From: Stercorarius parasiticus
Taxonomy: Eukaryota > Chordata > Aves > Charadriiformes > Stercorariidae
Reading direction: 5' to 3'
NCBI GenBank assembly: GCA_013396915.1
Contig: VWZL01000903.1
Coordinates: forward strand, 401,700-465,699
Length of the DNA stretch: 64,000 nucleotides
The notes beneath the pieces were generated by a model. That model searched no databases. It was not told the origin of the DNA and saw only the letters and a program-made list of their open reading frames with translations. Below, piece by piece: positions 63,201-64,000 of the stretch. The translations under genes and the position numbers were made by a program. How positions within the stretch are numbered: the first letter of the stretch is position 1; every line of letters starts with the position of its first letter.

Positions 63201-64000
63201 GTCTCATCCCACCTTGTACAGTATCACTAGCCCTAGCTGCTGGTGGTAAATTTGCAATTTTATGCACCAGGTAGAGAGTGACTAGTCCCTTGACCTGACT
63301 GCACGTTCGTACTTCACAGTTATTATCTTTATTCATTCATTCCTCTCAGCTATTCCTCCTTTGTACAATCTTCTCATTCAGTAGAGCAGATATTCATTTA
63401 GTATCGGGATCATACCACATTGTCAGTGAACAACAGCCCCAGTTGTCCATATTCTGTTTGTACTTGGCAGCTAAAGTACTAGGAGTATTAATGTTCTTTG
63501 GAAAGTGTTTTACTTTTCGAATGACTTTATCTTTAGACTCTTTTGACAAATGGGCTGGCTTTTCAGTGACTAATCCACTTCCCATTCTTAACAGGCTCTT
63601 TGCTGACCCTAATTCCATTTTACCTAGTTCTGTAGCCCTCTCCTTCATTATCCCTTTCACCTCCATTCCACTCCTCCTCTTGCTTGGGATGAAAGTCAGT
63701 TTTAGAATTTTGAAGTAAGTACAAGCCTCTTTAACATGAAATTTCTTGAGCTGTGCAATCAACCTGATTTCATTAAGTAATTCCCTTAAATTTCTCAAAA
63801 TTTGATTTTTAAAATAAATCAACTGGAAGGAAAATCAAAACAGGTCTGAAGTAAAAGTTAAGTTGAACTGATGTGCGACCCCTTAATCTAACAGGGTAAT
63901 TTTTTAAAATATTTTTTTCAGTACTTATGAAACCAAACGCTACAGTTTTTTGGCCCAGTAATTATTTAGTAAAGAACTCTGTTATCGAATCCCAGAATAA

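Larger units (their letters stand above)
61556..64000. other. Unique AT-rich sequence, no confident gene
   Basis: It holds T-runs near 62018-62030 and 63091-63101, the hairpin at 62.77 kb, a possible CR1 trace at 63.13-63.2 kb, and an unrecognised 142-codon frame on the minus strand (63394-63822). That frame has a lysine-rich composition expected of AT-rich DNA, no motif I recognise, and no visible promoter or splice context that would make it an exon. Confidence 0.5.

Noticed and set aside
63394..63822. 142-codon minus-strand frame as a host gene or exon
   Set aside because: No recognisable motif, lysine-rich composition expected of AT-rich DNA, and no supporting splice or promoter context. 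Kept only as a low-interest lead.
1..64000. tRNA, rRNA, snRNA genes, CRISPR arrays, operons or phage-like modules
   Set aside because: No cloverleaf with box A/B signals, no known structural RNA core, no spaced repeat array and no packed genes were seen; the window is vertebrate non-coding DNA.

Overview
This window looks like non-coding avian chromosomal DNA, intergenic or deep intronic. The main evidence is that every recognisable interspersed repeat except one or two is a CR1 non-LTR retrotransposon with the 3' ends typical of bird genomes (for example ATTCTATGATTCTATGA-like tails and GTTGGACTAGATGATCT blocks). There is also one LTR of a type I recognise as a common bird endogenous-retrovirus LTR. 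The background is AT-rich, there are no Alu- or L1-like elements, and there is no prokaryote-like gene packing. I cannot name the species from the sequence.

I see no host protein-coding gene, no exon I would defend, and no tRNA, rRNA or CRISPR array. The longest open frames are 100-156 codons. Those that resemble a protein are pieces of CR1 ORF2 or frames antisense to it.

Layout: 1-134 is a pure purine heptamer repeat at the left edge. From 135 to about 18070 the DNA is mostly unique, AT-rich and free of recognisable genes. A CR1 tail lies at 18.1 kb, followed by small tandem repeats at 18.8-20.5 kb. From 25.1 to 29.9 kb is a dense transposon cluster: two antisense CR1 tails, a 26-bp tandem duplication, a solo-like LTR, and two long head-to-tail CR1 copies that retain parts of the reverse-transcriptase domain. 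Further CR1 copies lie at 36.7 kb (very degraded), 39.8 kb (3' end only), 48.7-49.5 kb (C-terminal ORF2 largely readable) and 52.2-52.8 kb (antisense, C-terminal ORF2 largely readable, with one ambiguous base). A GC-rich segment at 60.6-61.5 kb, with a polyadenylation signal near its right end, is probably an unidentified LTR or other repeat. The rest is unique AT-rich sequence with short microsatellites.

Nothing here acts as a gene system. The CR1 copies are truncated and appear dead: stops and frameshifts are visible, and one copy has lost a catalytic aspartate. I found no convincing undescribed biological system. The findings are local sequence structures (a G-quadruplex motif, a Z-DNA-prone tract, a homopurine heptamer array, hairpins, recent-looking tandem duplications), CR1 layering, and a few candidate regulatory or unclassified segments offered as inference.
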